From a virus: DNA of 33,547 nt. Position numbers and translations under genes: made by a program. Under the pieces are notes generated by a model. That model did not search any database, was not told the origin of the DNA, and saw only the letters and a program-made list of their open reading frames with translations. Of the stretch, positions 15,440-23,320 are shown piece after piece. Every line of letters begins with the position of its first letter. Position 1 is the first letter of the stretch. The stretch is from positions 1 through 33,547 of the IMG/VR virus record IMGVR_UViG_3300048587_000159; one strand, written 5' to 3'.

Positions 15440-16939
15440 TCAGTCCTCTTCTTTGACGCTGACCACGACCTGCGCGGGCGCGGTGACTTCGGGAAGCGGC
15501 ACGCCCAGGGCGGCCATCTGTCGCATGTCTTCGGCGTACTCGGTCCAGACCTCGACCGGGTCCAGGCCCTGGTCGCGAATGATCGAGCTGGGCGTCTTGG
15601 TGCGCCGGCGGACTGCGGCGTCGTTCGCGGCCTCTTCCTTGAGCGGGTCGATGGCCTGCCAGCCGCGCGGTTGGTGCTTTGCGTAGTCGTAGTAATCGAC
15701 TCCGCGCGAGAGCGGGCGGCCAGCAATCAGGATCACGCCAGCCAGGTAAGACGTTTCGAGCCACGCCGAACGGATCGGCTCGACCATCCCGTCGACGTGG
15801 TCCTGCTGCAGGATCCGCCAGTCCTCGCGCTCGGCGCTGGTGATGTGGCGCAGGCTGGAATAGTTCACGCCCTCGCCGTCGTTGGTCAGCGTGTTGTACG
15901 CCACGCCCAGACCGGTGGCGGCGCCTCGCTTCATTTCCTTGACGAACGCGGGCCAGGCTTGCGACGGGTGCTGTGGGTCCCACTTGAGCAGCTCTGCACC
16001 CTGCGGCAGCTTGCGGAAGATGCCGGGCTCGGCGGCGTCCAGGTAGCCGTCGCCGGTGTCCGGATCCTCTTCGTCGCCTGCGTAGTCATCGGCGCCGCTG
16101 ATGAAGCCCATCTGCGCGGAGCTGTTGCGCGCGGCGACCAGCTCGGCCTCCTCGGCGCCCTTGAGCATGGCCAGACGTAGCGATGCGGAATGCCCGATCG
16201 GCACGCCGCGGGTTTGGCTGACGAAGTCCTCGTCGTACAGGTGCAGCATGTCCCGCGCTGGCACGCGCTCGAACAGGCCGCCGTCGATTTCGTAGCAATC
16301 CGGGTTGCGGCGTTCGGTGGTCCGGATCCAGTAGGCTACCCGTCGGCCGGCGGCGTCGAACTCGACACCCATCCTGATTTGGCCACGCTTGCCCAGGTCC
16401 TGCCAGAGCGTCAGCGGGCAGTGCATCGCGTCGACCAGTTCGACCGCAAAGCGGTACTTGTTGCCCGCAAAGCCCCGGTGCAGACGCACGAAGCTGTCGC
16501 CGTCGGTGGCCTTGGTCTTGTCGGCCATGGACTGCAGCGCGCGCCAGTTGCGCCTGGCGTGGTAATCGCACCAGCCCTTGCGGCCCCAGTCCCACCAGGC
16601 TTCGTCGATCGCTTTCTGTGCCAGCGTGTCTGGTCGGCCGTTGCCGTCAGTCACCCGGGCGTAAGTCGTGATACCCGCCGGCCCGATCACGTTGCGCTTG
16701 CGGATGCGCAAGTAAGCGCGCACGTGGTCGTCGTTGCGGGCCTGTTCGCGTGCCCGCGCAACGAGTACTGCCAGCTCGGCACGCAGGAAGCTGTCGGGCG
16801 GCACCGGCGATCGCGCCAGGCTGGACATCAGCCGGCCCAGGTCGGCGCCCTGATAGCCTCCACGCCGCCCGCTGCGGCGGTGTGGCTGCGGCGCGCCTTC
16901 GGCCTGCCACATGCGTTCCCAGTCGGCGAGTGTGTGCAT
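15440..16939 (-). CDS. Portal protein (lambda gpB family)
   Basis: The 499-residue product forms the dodecameric ring at the capsid vertex through which DNA enters and leaves. Family features are seen along its length: ARNDDHVRAYLRIRKRNVIG near residue 85, DGDSFVRLHRG near 175, the PxxHAxHLY-type loop as VPARDMLHLYDEDF, and GVAYNTLTNDGEGVNYSSLR near 345. Length is usual for this family. ATG 16939 is preceded by GAGGGG at good spacing, just after the gpW-like gene stop. The C terminus is acidic. It lies between the joiner and the protease-capsid gene, as in lambda. Confidence 0.93.
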   Translation of the reverse strand: MHTLADWERMWQAEGAPQPHRRSGRRGGYQGADLGRLMSSLARSPVPPDSFLRAELAVLVARAREQARNDDHVRAYLRIRKRNVIGPAGITTYARVTDGNGRPDTLAQKAIDEAWWDWGRKGWCDYHARRNWRALQSMADKTKATDGDSFVRLHRGFAGNKYRFAVELVDAMHCPLTLWQDLGKRGQIRMGVEFDAAGRRVAYWIRTTERRNPDCYEIDGGLFERVPARDMLHLYDEDFVSQTRGVPIGHSASLRLAMLKGAEEAELVAARNSSAQMGFISGADDYAGDEEDPDTGDGYLDAAEPGIFRKLPQGAELLKWDPQHPSQAWPAFVKEMKRGAATGLGVAYNTLTNDGEGVNYSSLRHITSAEREDWRILQQDHVDGMVEPIRSAWLETSYLAGVILIAGRPLSRGVDYYDYAKHQPRGWQAIDPLKEEAANDAAVRRRTKTPSSIIRDQGLDPVEVWTEYAEDMRQMAALGVPLPEVTAPAQVVVSVKEED

Positions 16940-16949
16940 TCAGCGCCCC

Positions 16950-17483
16950 TCAGAATCGCAGCAGCAGGCGACCGCCGCCAGGGCGGCCAGTCTTCGCGCG
17001 CAGGTTGCGGCGCACTTCGGCCAGCTCGGCCCGGTAGCGGTCGCGCCACTCCATCAGCTCGGCGGGCGTGAGCAGCTCGATTGCCCTGGATCCGATCGTG
17101 AACGCTTTCTGGTCGTCGCTCGCTCGGTCTTCCAGCACCGCCTCGAGTGCAGCCAGCACCCGCTCGACGTGCTCGGAGTCGTACCCGCCCAACGGCGATG
17201 GCAGGACCTCGAGCACCCCCTGGTCAATCGTCGTCACGGCACCGGAGAGCGTCGCCTGCACCGCCCAGCGCCGTGGGCCTGGCTTCCAGCTCTGCGTTTC
17301 GGTGGCGGCGCCTGTGAGCGTCCAGTCGTCGCCAGAAGCAGCCAGCGCGATGGACTTCGCCACGCCCGCGCCCAGCGCGATCACCAACGCCAGGGCGTAG
17401 CCGTCGCCGCTGGTGTAGTCGGCATAGCTGACCGTGGCGGTCAGGGTGTCGCCGGCGATCAGGCGTGCGGGGATTCCTGCCAC
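16950..17483 (-). CDS. gpW-like head-tail joining protein with N-terminal beta domain
   Basis: I place the start at GTG 17483, because GGAGG lies seven bases upstream and the next residues read AGIPARLIAGDTL; an in-frame GTG at 17516 lies inside the terminase gene. The product is 177 residues. Residues about 1-95 look like an Ig-like beta domain. The remainder is helical (VERVLAALEAVLEDR, IGSRAIELLTPAELMEWRDR, YRAELAEVRRNLR) and matches the gpW joiner pattern: two helices flanking a beta hairpin. gpW closes the head after packaging. It stands between the terminase and portal genes, exactly as W in lambda. The extra beta domain makes it longer than lambda gpW (68 residues). Confidence 0.75.
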   Translation of the reverse strand: MAGIPARLIAGDTLTATVSYADYTSGDGYALALVIALGAGVAKSIALAASGDDWTLTGAATETQSWKPGPRRWAVQATLSGAVTTIDQGVLEVLPSPLGGYDSEHVERVLAALEAVLEDRASDDQKAFTIGSRAIELLTPAELMEWRDRYRAELAEVRRNLRAKTGRPGGGRLLLRF

Positions 17484-17484
17484 G

Positions 17485-19443
17485 TCATTGCCTCCAGCGA
17501 TCGACGAAGCCAGCACGCTTGGGCGGCCGGTCGCGCTTGTCTTTGTTCTGGTCGCCCGGCTTGTCGCCGAGCAGCTGCTCGCGCAATCGTCGCCACTGCG
17601 GCTGAATGTGCGTCAGGACCGCCGTAGCCCCTACCCGGCAGTCCCACGATTCGTTGCGCGCCCGGAGCTTCACCCAGGCCTCGGTTTCGCCGCGCGCGGT
17701 GCGTCGCGTGATCCGCGCCTCAGCGGTCAACATCTTGAAGTATTCCTCGCTGTAGGCCGGTGCCTGCGGCCAGTGGCACCGCCCTGGCTCGCTTGGACCT
17801 GCGCGAAGGCAGCTGTCGACCGTGGCCTTCAGGCCGTCGACGCCCATCACCAGGATTCGCGGCGGCTTGCGCCCTCGCACCTCCTTGCCCGGCTTCGCAC
17901 TGCGTACCGCAGGCACGCCCGCGCCGCCCTGGCCCTTCGTGGCGTAGATCCGTCGGGCGAAGCGTCCAGCTGTATATGCGTACACCTGCGCCGTGTAGGC
18001 GCCCGAATCGATCCCGACGCCGGCCAGCTCCATGTCGCGGCCGGACTCGTGGCGCCACTTCTGCGCCAGAAACTTGTCCAGCGCGGACCATGTCGCCTTG
18101 TCGGTCGGCGCGCCCTCGATCACCCGGTAGTCAACTGACCACGATTCGAGGTCATCCGCGAACGCGACGACCTCGCCTTCGAGCCTGTCGCCCTGAACAT
18201 CGAAGAACGCGACCAGCACCAGGCCGCCGGCGGGCACGTCGCACCCGGGTGGGTATTCCTCGCACCGCTCCATCAGCCGGTCGTGCTTGAGCGCGGCCTC
18301 GTCGAGCTCCGCCCAAGTCTCGCCCAGCGTCGTATTGGTGAAGCTCTTCAGCTTGCCGCGATCGCCCTTTGCCCGCAGGAACTCGCGCACGATCTGCGAC
18401 CAGGGCACGCGCCAGCTGTAAGCGGTCCAGTAGTTGTCGAAGGCTACGTGCTCCGGCGTGGGCACCAGCTCGTCGAAGCCGTTCCGCATCTGCCGGAAGT
18501 CGCCGAACTGGTCGACCCACACGCCCGCGTCGCTCTGCCAGCGGCACAAGCCGCCGTGCATCGCCGCCAGGTAGTCGGAATGGCTGAACAGTGCGGCACA
18601 GGACTCGCAGGCGTAAGCAGCCGTCGCGGGGTCGCGGTCGGTCCACTTGATCCCGCGCGGTTGATCCGGGCCACCCCACACAAGCGGCTGCAGGTGCCCG
18701 CAGTGCGGGCAGGGAACGTGGTAGCGCAGGACGATGTCGCAGTCCGCGACTGCATCCTCGATCATCGACACGCCCGCCAGGCCCGGCGTGCTGCCCATGA
18801 TCTGCTTCGGGAAGGTCGCGCCCTCAACGCGCTTGGCGCTCAGCGTGCGTGGGTCGCCCTCACCTTCGATGTCTCGATCGAAGCCGTCTAGCTCGTCGAG
18901 TATCGCCACGTCCTTTGTCAGGCGGCGATAGTTCTTGCCGGCCTTGCCGCCGCGAATGTCGAGCGTTGAACCCGTAAAGCACTTCTTGCGAAGCGTATTG
19001 TCCTTATGCTTTTTGCCAAAGCTCGGGAATACCCGCTGCACTTCCTCGCAGTCGCGGAGCATGGGATCGATTTCGTCTTTAACGAAGTCGTCCGCGTCTT
19101 CGTCGACCGGTTGCCAGATAGCGCAATTGCGGCGCTTGTGCGCTGCAAAGTAAGCCACTGCGGCGACAATGATCTTTGTATATCCGACGCGGGCACTTTT
19201 CTTGACGACAATGGTTTTAATGTCGTCGTTCGAAATGCAGACCATGATGGCCCGCTGGATTTCAAGCGTCGTCCAACGCCCTTCGATGTAGCTCGATTCG
19301 GCAGAGAGATAAAAGAACCGGTCGGCCCATTCATCCAGCCTAAGCGGCTCGATCGTCCGCAGCGGCTCAAGCCCGCGACGGATCGCCCTCTGGATCTGGA
19401 CCGATGTCTCCGGCGTCATCAGCGCCAGTGGGGATGAGCTCAT
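17485..19443 (-). CDS. terL: Terminase large subunit (lambda gpA family)
   Basis: The ~652-residue product cuts concatemeric DNA at cos and drives it into the prohead. The ATPase region has KSARVGYTK near residue 83, almost identical to the lambda gpA Walker A-like motif, and DVAILDELDGFD near 180 as Walker B. A Cys cluster (CPHCGH and CESC, near residues 230-285) fits the zinc-binding insert of this family. The C-terminal nuclease region includes GVGIDSGAYTAQVYAY. The start is ATG 19443 or the preceding TTG; both lack a strong ribosome binding site and overlap the small-subunit gene by about 75 bases. Confidence 0.95.
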   Translation of the reverse strand: MSSSPLALMTPETSVQIQRAIRRGLEPLRTIEPLRLDEWADRFFYLSAESSYIEGRWTTLEIQRAIMVCISNDDIKTIVVKKSARVGYTKIIVAAVAYFAAHKRRNCAIWQPVDEDADDFVKDEIDPMLRDCEEVQRVFPSFGKKHKDNTLRKKCFTGSTLDIRGGKAGKNYRRLTKDVAILDELDGFDRDIEGEGDPRTLSAKRVEGATFPKQIMGSTPGLAGVSMIEDAVADCDIVLRYHVPCPHCGHLQPLVWGGPDQPRGIKWTDRDPATAAYACESCAALFSHSDYLAAMHGGLCRWQSDAGVWVDQFGDFRQMRNGFDELVPTPEHVAFDNYWTAYSWRVPWSQIVREFLRAKGDRGKLKSFTNTTLGETWAELDEAALKHDRLMERCEEYPPGCDVPAGGLVLVAFFDVQGDRLEGEVVAFADDLESWSVDYRVIEGAPTDKATWSALDKFLAQKWRHESGRDMELAGVGIDSGAYTAQVYAYTAGRFARRIYATKGQGGAGVPAVRSAKPGKEVRGRKPPRILVMGVDGLKATVDSCLRAGPSEPGRCHWPQAPAYSEEYFKMLTAEARITRRTARGETEAWVKLRARNESWDCRVGATAVLTHIQPQWRRLREQLLGDKPGDQNKDKRDRPPKRAGFVDRWRQ

Positions 19444-19906
19444 CAAGGTGCACCGTCACGTCAGCCGCGGCGTTGCGCGCCTTGGCCAGCTCGCGCTTCA
19501 TGATCTCGACCGCCGAAGCGCTCAAGCTCGGGACCTGTCGCACGATCTGCAGCGGTGCGCTGTCGAGGATCGCGACCAACTGGCCGCACACCCGCCCCAG
19601 CACCTGCTCAATGATCGCCACCGGCGCCACCTTCGATTGCAGCTGCGCGTTCTTCAGTTCGTAGTTGATCCGCTGGGCTCGTCTGAGCTTCAGCTCTTCA
19701 AGCTCCAGGCCTTCGGTGTCGAGTTCGGACTCGCGCACCTGGCTGGTCGCCTTGCCCCGAAGATAGCGGATGTAGGCCAGCCGGCAAGCGCTTTCATCCA
19801 GCCCGCCATAACCCTTTCCGGCCGGCAGCACGCCCTCTTTTACAAGCCCTCGAATGCGGCGTCCGCTCAGATCCAGATGGGCGCCGACCTCATCAGCCGT
19901 GGCCAC
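19367..19906 (-). CDS. terS: Terminase small subunit (Nu1-like)
   Basis: The 179-residue product begins at GTG 19906 with GAGGTG upstream. The first ~55 residues form a winged-helix-type DNA-binding domain (ATADEVGAHLDLSGRRIRGL, VKEGVLPAGKGYGGLDESAC), like lambda Nu1, which binds the cosB R sites. A long helical middle (ELDTEGLELEELKLRRAQRI) would carry oligomerisation, and the C terminus would contact the large subunit. It is followed by the large terminase gene, and the non-coding DNA immediately upstream carries repeats suited to its binding. Confidence 0.88.
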   Translation of the reverse strand: MATADEVGAHLDLSGRRIRGLVKEGVLPAGKGYGGLDESACRLAYIRYLRGKATSQVRESELDTEGLELEELKLRRAQRINYELKNAQLQSKVAPVAIIEQVLGRVCGQLVAILDSAPLQIVRQVPSLSASAVEIMKRELAKARNAAADVTVHLDELIPTGADDAGDIGPDPEGDPSRA

Positions 19907-19924
19907 GTTCGAGCACCTCGAAAA

Positions 19925-20060
19925 CTAGGAAACGGAAACCGGTTTGGAAATGCCCTGCGAATAGAGCGGAAATGCGATTCCACGCCCCCGCAAGGGGACC
20001 CACCGGAAAGGACCCGCGAACTTTTCGAGAGTCTCGAATAGATGTGACCTATCGCGATAG
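19925..20060 (-). other. Candidate cos/packaging site upstream of terminase
   Basis: This gap before the small terminase gene is non-coding and dense in structure. GGAAATGC occurs at 19946-19953 and 19968-19975, 22 bp apart, and GGAAAC twice at 19928-19939. On the transcribed strand these read TTTCC, recalling the CGTTTCC core of lambda cosB R sites. Palindromes are AAACCGGTTT (19936-19945), TTCGAGAgTCTCGAA (20024-20038) and CTATCGCGATAG (20049-20060). In lambda, cos lies at this position relative to Nu1. The nick site cannot be fixed from sequence alone. Confidence 0.45.
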
Positions 20061-20087
20061 ATCCTGCGTTGAGGATTGCCGCGAGCA

Positions 20088-20660
20088 CTACTCACCCCAC
20101 CCCGGCAGCGCCGGCATGGTCCATGCGAGCAGTGCGGGGCGGTCCATCTGCGCCACTCGCGCAATCTCTTCACGCCCTGACGCCTGCACGTTCTGAACCC
20201 ATTGCCAGATCCCGAGCAGCTCGGTCACGCGCGCGGCTTGCTCAGGCGTCCAAAGGTCCGGCCCGAGATACTGCAACACGCTGAACTCGGCCGTCATCGC
20301 CTCGCGCATTCGCGGCGGCACCGATGCGTCAATGTGCGCGCTCACCTCCGCGTTAATGTCCGCCACAATCTGAGCCCGCAGCGTCTCGTCAGGGATCGGC
20401 GTCCAGACCTCGGTCCACACGTCGTCGATCAGCTCGCGCGTTTTCGTGGCGTGCTGCACCGGCGCAGTCTCGGCGAGGATGCTGTGATTGACCGTCCGCA
20501 GCTCCGCGTCCGTCGGCGGCGATGACCACGGCCCGCGAATGCCACGCGCGATGAAGTCCGGCGATCCGATGCCGGGATTGTCCGCGGCGCAGATGCTCGG
20601 GAATTGCGCGAGCAATGCGCGGAGGCTGATTGGCTGGCCGGTGGTGTGGTTGACAATCAT
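20088..20660 (-). CDS. Unknown protein at the end of the fibre cassette
   Basis: The 190-residue protein is coupled to the preceding LamG-like gene by ATGA. It is mainly helical, with no membrane or signal segment; the C-terminal part contains TPEQAARVTELLGIWQWVQN, reminiscent of short tail-assembly helper proteins. It follows the fibre genes, where fibre-assembly chaperones are often found, so a helper role is a reasonable guess. I do not recognise the family. It is the last gene before the candidate packaging site. Confidence 0.65.
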   Translation of the reverse strand: MIVNHTTGQPISLRALLAQFPSICAADNPGIGSPDFIARGIRGPWSSPPTDAELRTVNHSILAETAPVQHATKTRELIDDVWTEVWTPIPDETLRAQIVADINAEVSAHIDASVPPRMREAMTAEFSVLQYLGPDLWTPEQAARVTELLGIWQWVQNVQASGREEIARVAQMDRPALLAWTMPALPGWGE

Positions 20661-21412
20661 CCCGTGTACGCCTCCAGGTCAGCGTATAGACGCGCAGCCG
20701 AACCAGAGTTGTAGAGCCACGCCAGCTCATCAATAGCGTTTTGCGCCCCCGGGCCTTTCCAGACGCTCAGCGCCTGGAACCGTCCGGCATAGACGACGGA
20801 AGATGACGCAGACTCGCGCCGACCGAGATGCAGATCCGCAGTGCCGTTGGTACGCACATCAGGCAGGCTGCCAGTCTTCTTTAGGGTTCCGTCCAGGTAC
20901 AGTCGGATTTCCCCAGAGATACGATCAATCGCAAACGTGACCATCGTCCACGCATTGCTTGCATAGTCAGTAGTCAGCCCGGTGCCATAACGACCAGAAT
21001 TAGCGGCGTTGCGAGCCCACCCGCCCCAAGCGACCGCCGTGTTCTCTCTGTTCACTTCGTACTCTCCGCCAGACGCCTTCGATAAAGCCATCGCGTAACC
21101 GCCGCCGCCGGTGTGGTACTGCCACCAGTTCGCGACCCATAGCCCATCTGTCGATGGCACCAAGCCGGCATCGTGCGGGATCACCAGTCCGTTTGTGTTC
21201 GGGCTTGCGGTCTGTGAATAGGCATATTGACCCACTCCTACGCCAGCGGCCTGACTCGGCGTCCCGACTGGCACAGCGTGGAGGATGCCGACGCTGTCTA
21301 GCCGGTTGCCGGACGCCTCGCCCATATCCCAGTGCGCGACCAGATCGGTCAGCAATAGACCGCCACCACCAGCCGGGCCAATCCCCGCACGATGCACAGT
21401 CAGGCCCATCAT
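20657..21412 (-). CDS. LamG/concanavalin-like tail adhesin
   Basis: The 251-residue product has the jelly-roll pattern of Laminin G-3 (concanavalin A-like) domains: WDMGEASGNRLDSVG near the start, ATHEAM-like strands, then NAWTMVTFAIDRISGEIRLY and DGTLKKTGSLPDVRTNGTAD, ending with a FQALSVWKGPG strand and an ELAWLYNSG motif typical of this fold. Such domains bind glycans, and in phages they sit on fibres or tips. It overlaps the collagen-like fibre gene upstream and the unknown gene downstream, so the three are co-translated. It likely contacts the cell surface. Confidence 0.75.
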   Translation of the reverse strand: MMGLTVHRAGIGPAGGGGLLLTDLVAHWDMGEASGNRLDSVGILHAVPVGTPSQAAGVGVGQYAYSQTASPNTNGLVIPHDAGLVPSTDGLWVANWWQYHTGGGGYAMALSKASGGEYEVNRENTAVAWGGWARNAANSGRYGTGLTTDYASNAWTMVTFAIDRISGEIRLYLDGTLKKTGSLPDVRTNGTADLHLGRRESASSSVVYAGRFQALSVWKGPGAQNAIDELAWLYNSGSAARLYADLEAYTG

Positions 21413-22071
21413 GATCCAGTGTCTCCGCTGAGGTAGACGCTGTTTGCCGCCTGCACGGTCAGATTGCCAGCGGCATACTGGCCTGCGGTTTTCGTGTGGC
21501 CTTGGCGATTGCTCAGGACCATTGAGCCGCTGACAGCAAACGTCGATTGCGCATTTCCGACTTGCAGCCAGCCGACAGACCAGCCGCCGCTGAGACTGTC
21601 TGGTACGGTCACGGCAGCACCGTCAAGCAGCCGGTACACCTTGCCATCATCCGCCGCGGCCGCTGTGTGCGTGGTCGTGACATCGAGGAACGTAGTCGTG
21701 ATCGTGTCGGAGCCCTGGTCGTGCGAAGTCGGCGTCCGCGCATCTGACAGCCTCGCATCGTCGCCAGCGGCTACCGTGCCGGCGGTTGTGCCAATGGCCT
21801 TGCCGACGACCGTAGTCCCGACTCGGGCGAGCAGGGCGCCGTCAGCGATCGCGGCGACAGCCAGCGATGTAGGCCCGCCGCTCTCGTCAATCTGATTGGA
21901 TGGGCCGGCGGCTCCGGTCTCGCCCTGCTCGCCCTGCGGACCCTGCGGCCCTGTCGCACCTGTAGCCCCCGCCGGCCCAGCCACGCCAGCAGGCGCTGAA
22001 ACCACGATCGGGTTTGCGTTTGGCCGCACGACCAGCGCAACCTGCTCAGGTCGGACTACAAGCACGCTCAT
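21409..22071 (-). CDS. Collagen-like tail fibre protein
   Basis: The 220-residue product has ten consecutive Gly-X-Y triplets at about residues 29-58 (AGPAGATGATGPQGPQGEQG), a trimeric collagen-like stalk often seen in phage fibres. It continues with GDDARLSDARTPTSHDQGSD near residue 105, a motif frequent in tail fibres, and a beta-rich C-terminal region suited to a trimeric tip. The N-terminal 25 residues would attach it to the virion. Starts and stops overlap neighbours by ATGA. It is encoded before the packaging genes rather than after the tail-tip genes, which is unusual. Confidence 0.8.
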   Translation of the reverse strand: MSVLVVRPEQVALVVRPNANPIVVSAPAGVAGPAGATGATGPQGPQGEQGETGAAGPSNQIDESGGPTSLAVAAIADGALLARVGTTVVGKAIGTTAGTVAAGDDARLSDARTPTSHDQGSDTITTTFLDVTTTHTAAAADDGKVYRLLDGAAVTVPDSLSGGWSVGWLQVGNAQSTFAVSGSMVLSNRQGHTKTAGQYAAGNLTVQAANSVYLSGDTGS

Positions 22072-22463
22072 GGCGTCGGCACCGGTGGGGCGCCTGGCAG
22101 CACCTCAATCTCGCCTTGGATCTCAGGATCAACCCGCCCCGTTGCGGTCGTCGTGCGCTGCAGCTCGAACAGGTACATGCCGGCGCCGGCGTTTTCCAGG
22201 TCAGAAACCGAGATAAGCGCGTCGACCTGCGTCCCGTTCTGCGCTGGCGTCAGGCTTGGAATGGCGACAGATCCGCCGATGGTCAGGCCCGACCCACTGG
22301 TCAGGTTGAACGTGCGCGCCGTGGCGCCTGGCTTCCAGATCGCAAGCGCCAGCGTCTGGCCGGTCAGGTCGCGGGCGGTACCGTTGTTCTGCAGGTAGAA
22401 CGTGCGCGCGAAGCTGTGGCCCAGGCGTGCCTGAATGCGGACTGTTTGCGTGTTGCAGCTCAT
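22068..22463 (-). CDS. Baseplate/fibre-anchor beta-sandwich protein
   Basis: The start is ATG 22463, with GAGGT eight bases upstream, giving 131 residues. The sequence is an Ig-like or BppU-N-like beta sandwich: ARLGHSFARTFYLQNNGTAR, then LTGQTLALAIWKPGATART, and ENAGAGMYLFELQRTT toward the end, a pattern seen in baseplate upper proteins that anchor fibres. It is the first gene of the fibre cassette and overlaps the Rz1 stop. The assignment is from pattern and context, not from a clear family match. Confidence 0.6.
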   Translation of the reverse strand: MSCNTQTVRIQARLGHSFARTFYLQNNGTARDLTGQTLALAIWKPGATARTFNLTSGSGLTIGGSVAIPSLTPAQNGTQVDALISVSDLENAGAGMYLFELQRTTTATGRVDPEIQGEIEVLPGAPPVPTP

Positions 22464-22777
22464 TGGTCGTACCTCTGCACACACTCAACAAGCCGGCGGT
22501 GTCGATCAGCGCAGACCGTGCAAGCCCCAAGATCCGACGCGCCCTCTGCCAGCTCTGCAGCGCAGCTCAAGCGCTCTTCGGTGCCCATCGGTGGGCACAG
22601 CTGCATTGCGTCAGCGTCGCACTTCAGCGTCTTGGGTGGCGGCTCCGGTGGCGGCGTTGTAGGCACGACGAGCTTCGACAGACTGTTGCAGCTGCTCAGG
22701 AGGAACAGGGCAACGATCGACGCCCAGACCTGCGGCCTCAAGAATCGGTTGTATCTGTTGCGATGTGGCGCGGGCAT
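22460..22777 (-). CDS. Rz1: Outer-membrane spanin lipoprotein (Rz1-like)
   Basis: The likely start is ATG 22777, giving 105 residues. A hydrophobic segment with a lipobox (ALFLLSSC) is followed by a short Pro-rich stretch (PTTPPPEPPPK), both typical of Rz1, which is lipidated, held in the outer membrane and bridges to Rz. Most of its first half is read in another frame inside the Rz gene, the classic nested arrangement. The mature protein is longer than usual for Rz1 and ends in a Cys-rich tail (CTVCADRHRRLVEC), which is unusual for the family. Confidence 0.8.
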   Translation of the reverse strand: MPAPHRNRYNRFLRPQVWASIVALFLLSSCNSLSKLVVPTTPPPEPPPKTLKCDADAMQLCPPMGTEERLSCAAELAEGASDLGACTVCADRHRRLVECVQRYDQ

Positions 22778-22991
22778 TGCGCAGCGTCGCGGCGCTTTGC
22801 TCGGTCGCGGTACGCGTGGCTTCGAGCAGCGCATCCTGAGCCCCTTTTAGCTCCGCAAGCTGATCGGTTGCGGTCTCAGCGACTTGCGCGCGGTCCCACA
22901 CGCCACGCGCGTGCCAGCCGCAATAAAAGATGATCAGCGGCAGCAGCACATAAAGGGCTTGCGTCAGTACGTGCCTCAGTGCCGCGAGCAC
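22611..22991 (-). CDS. Rz: Inner-membrane spanin (Rz-like)
   Basis: The 126-residue product starts at GTG 22991. One N-terminal membrane segment (ALYVLLPLIIFYCGWHARG) is followed by a periplasmic helix-rich region (DQLAELKGAQDALLEATRTA) that would form the coiled coil of an Rz spanin. With Rz1 it joins the inner and outer membranes for the final step of lysis. The start overlaps the previous membrane-protein gene, and Rz1 begins inside it in a different frame. Confidence 0.82.
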   Translation of the reverse strand: MLAALRHVLTQALYVLLPLIIFYCGWHARGVWDRAQVAETATDQLAELKGAQDALLEATRTATEQSAATLRNARATSQQIQPILEAAGLGVDRCPVPPEQLQQSVEARRAYNAATGAATQDAEVRR

Positions 22992-23320
22992 TGCTCGCCC
23001 TCACCCCACCATTGCCGCAGTTGCGCCGGGGCGGTTTCGGCGTGCTGGTGCCTGACGCACAAAAGAACTGCCACGCTGCTGAAAATATTGCAATACAGCA
23101 GGATATGCAGCAACTCACGAACGCCGCGCGATAGGGTCGGGCCTTGCATCGCCTGCGCTGTCGCGTCCGCAGCAAGCGCAAGTAGCACAATGATCAACAC
23201 GCCGAAGTTGCAGCGCGTCAAAAGCCCGGATTCAAGGTCCAGGATCAACCAGACCAGAACAGCTGCTGCGGCAAGGCCAGCGGTCCCGGCCTGCAGCCAA
23301 TCGAAGACAACCGGATCCAT
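22976..23320 (-). CDS. Holin-like membrane protein 2
   Basis: The 114-residue protein has three predicted membrane segments at about 11-29 (AGLAAAAVLVWLILDL), 38-56 (GVLIIVLLALAADA) and 69-89 (LLHILLYCNIFSSVAVLLCV). It sits between another small membrane protein and the spanins, in the lysis cassette. Holins and antiholins are often paired this way. The start ATG 23320 overlaps the previous stop (TGATG). Which of the two is the holin cannot be told from sequence. Confidence 0.65.
   Translation of the reverse strand: MDPVVFDWLQAGTAGLAAAAVLVWLILDLESGLLTRCNFGVLIIVLLALAADATAQAMQGPTLSRGVRELLHILLYCNIFSSVAVLLCVRHQHAETAPAQLRQWWGEGEQCSRH

Noticed and set aside
13520-16180. Long plus-strand open frame (about 886 codons) opposite capsid and portal genes
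   Set aside because: It is antisense to two clear structural genes, has His/Arg/Ala-rich shadow composition and no ribosome binding site; long antisense frames are common in GC-rich DNA.
20015-20060. Promoter for the terminase operon
   Set aside because: No -35/-10 pair with acceptable spacing on the minus strand; the palindromes are better explained as packaging elements.
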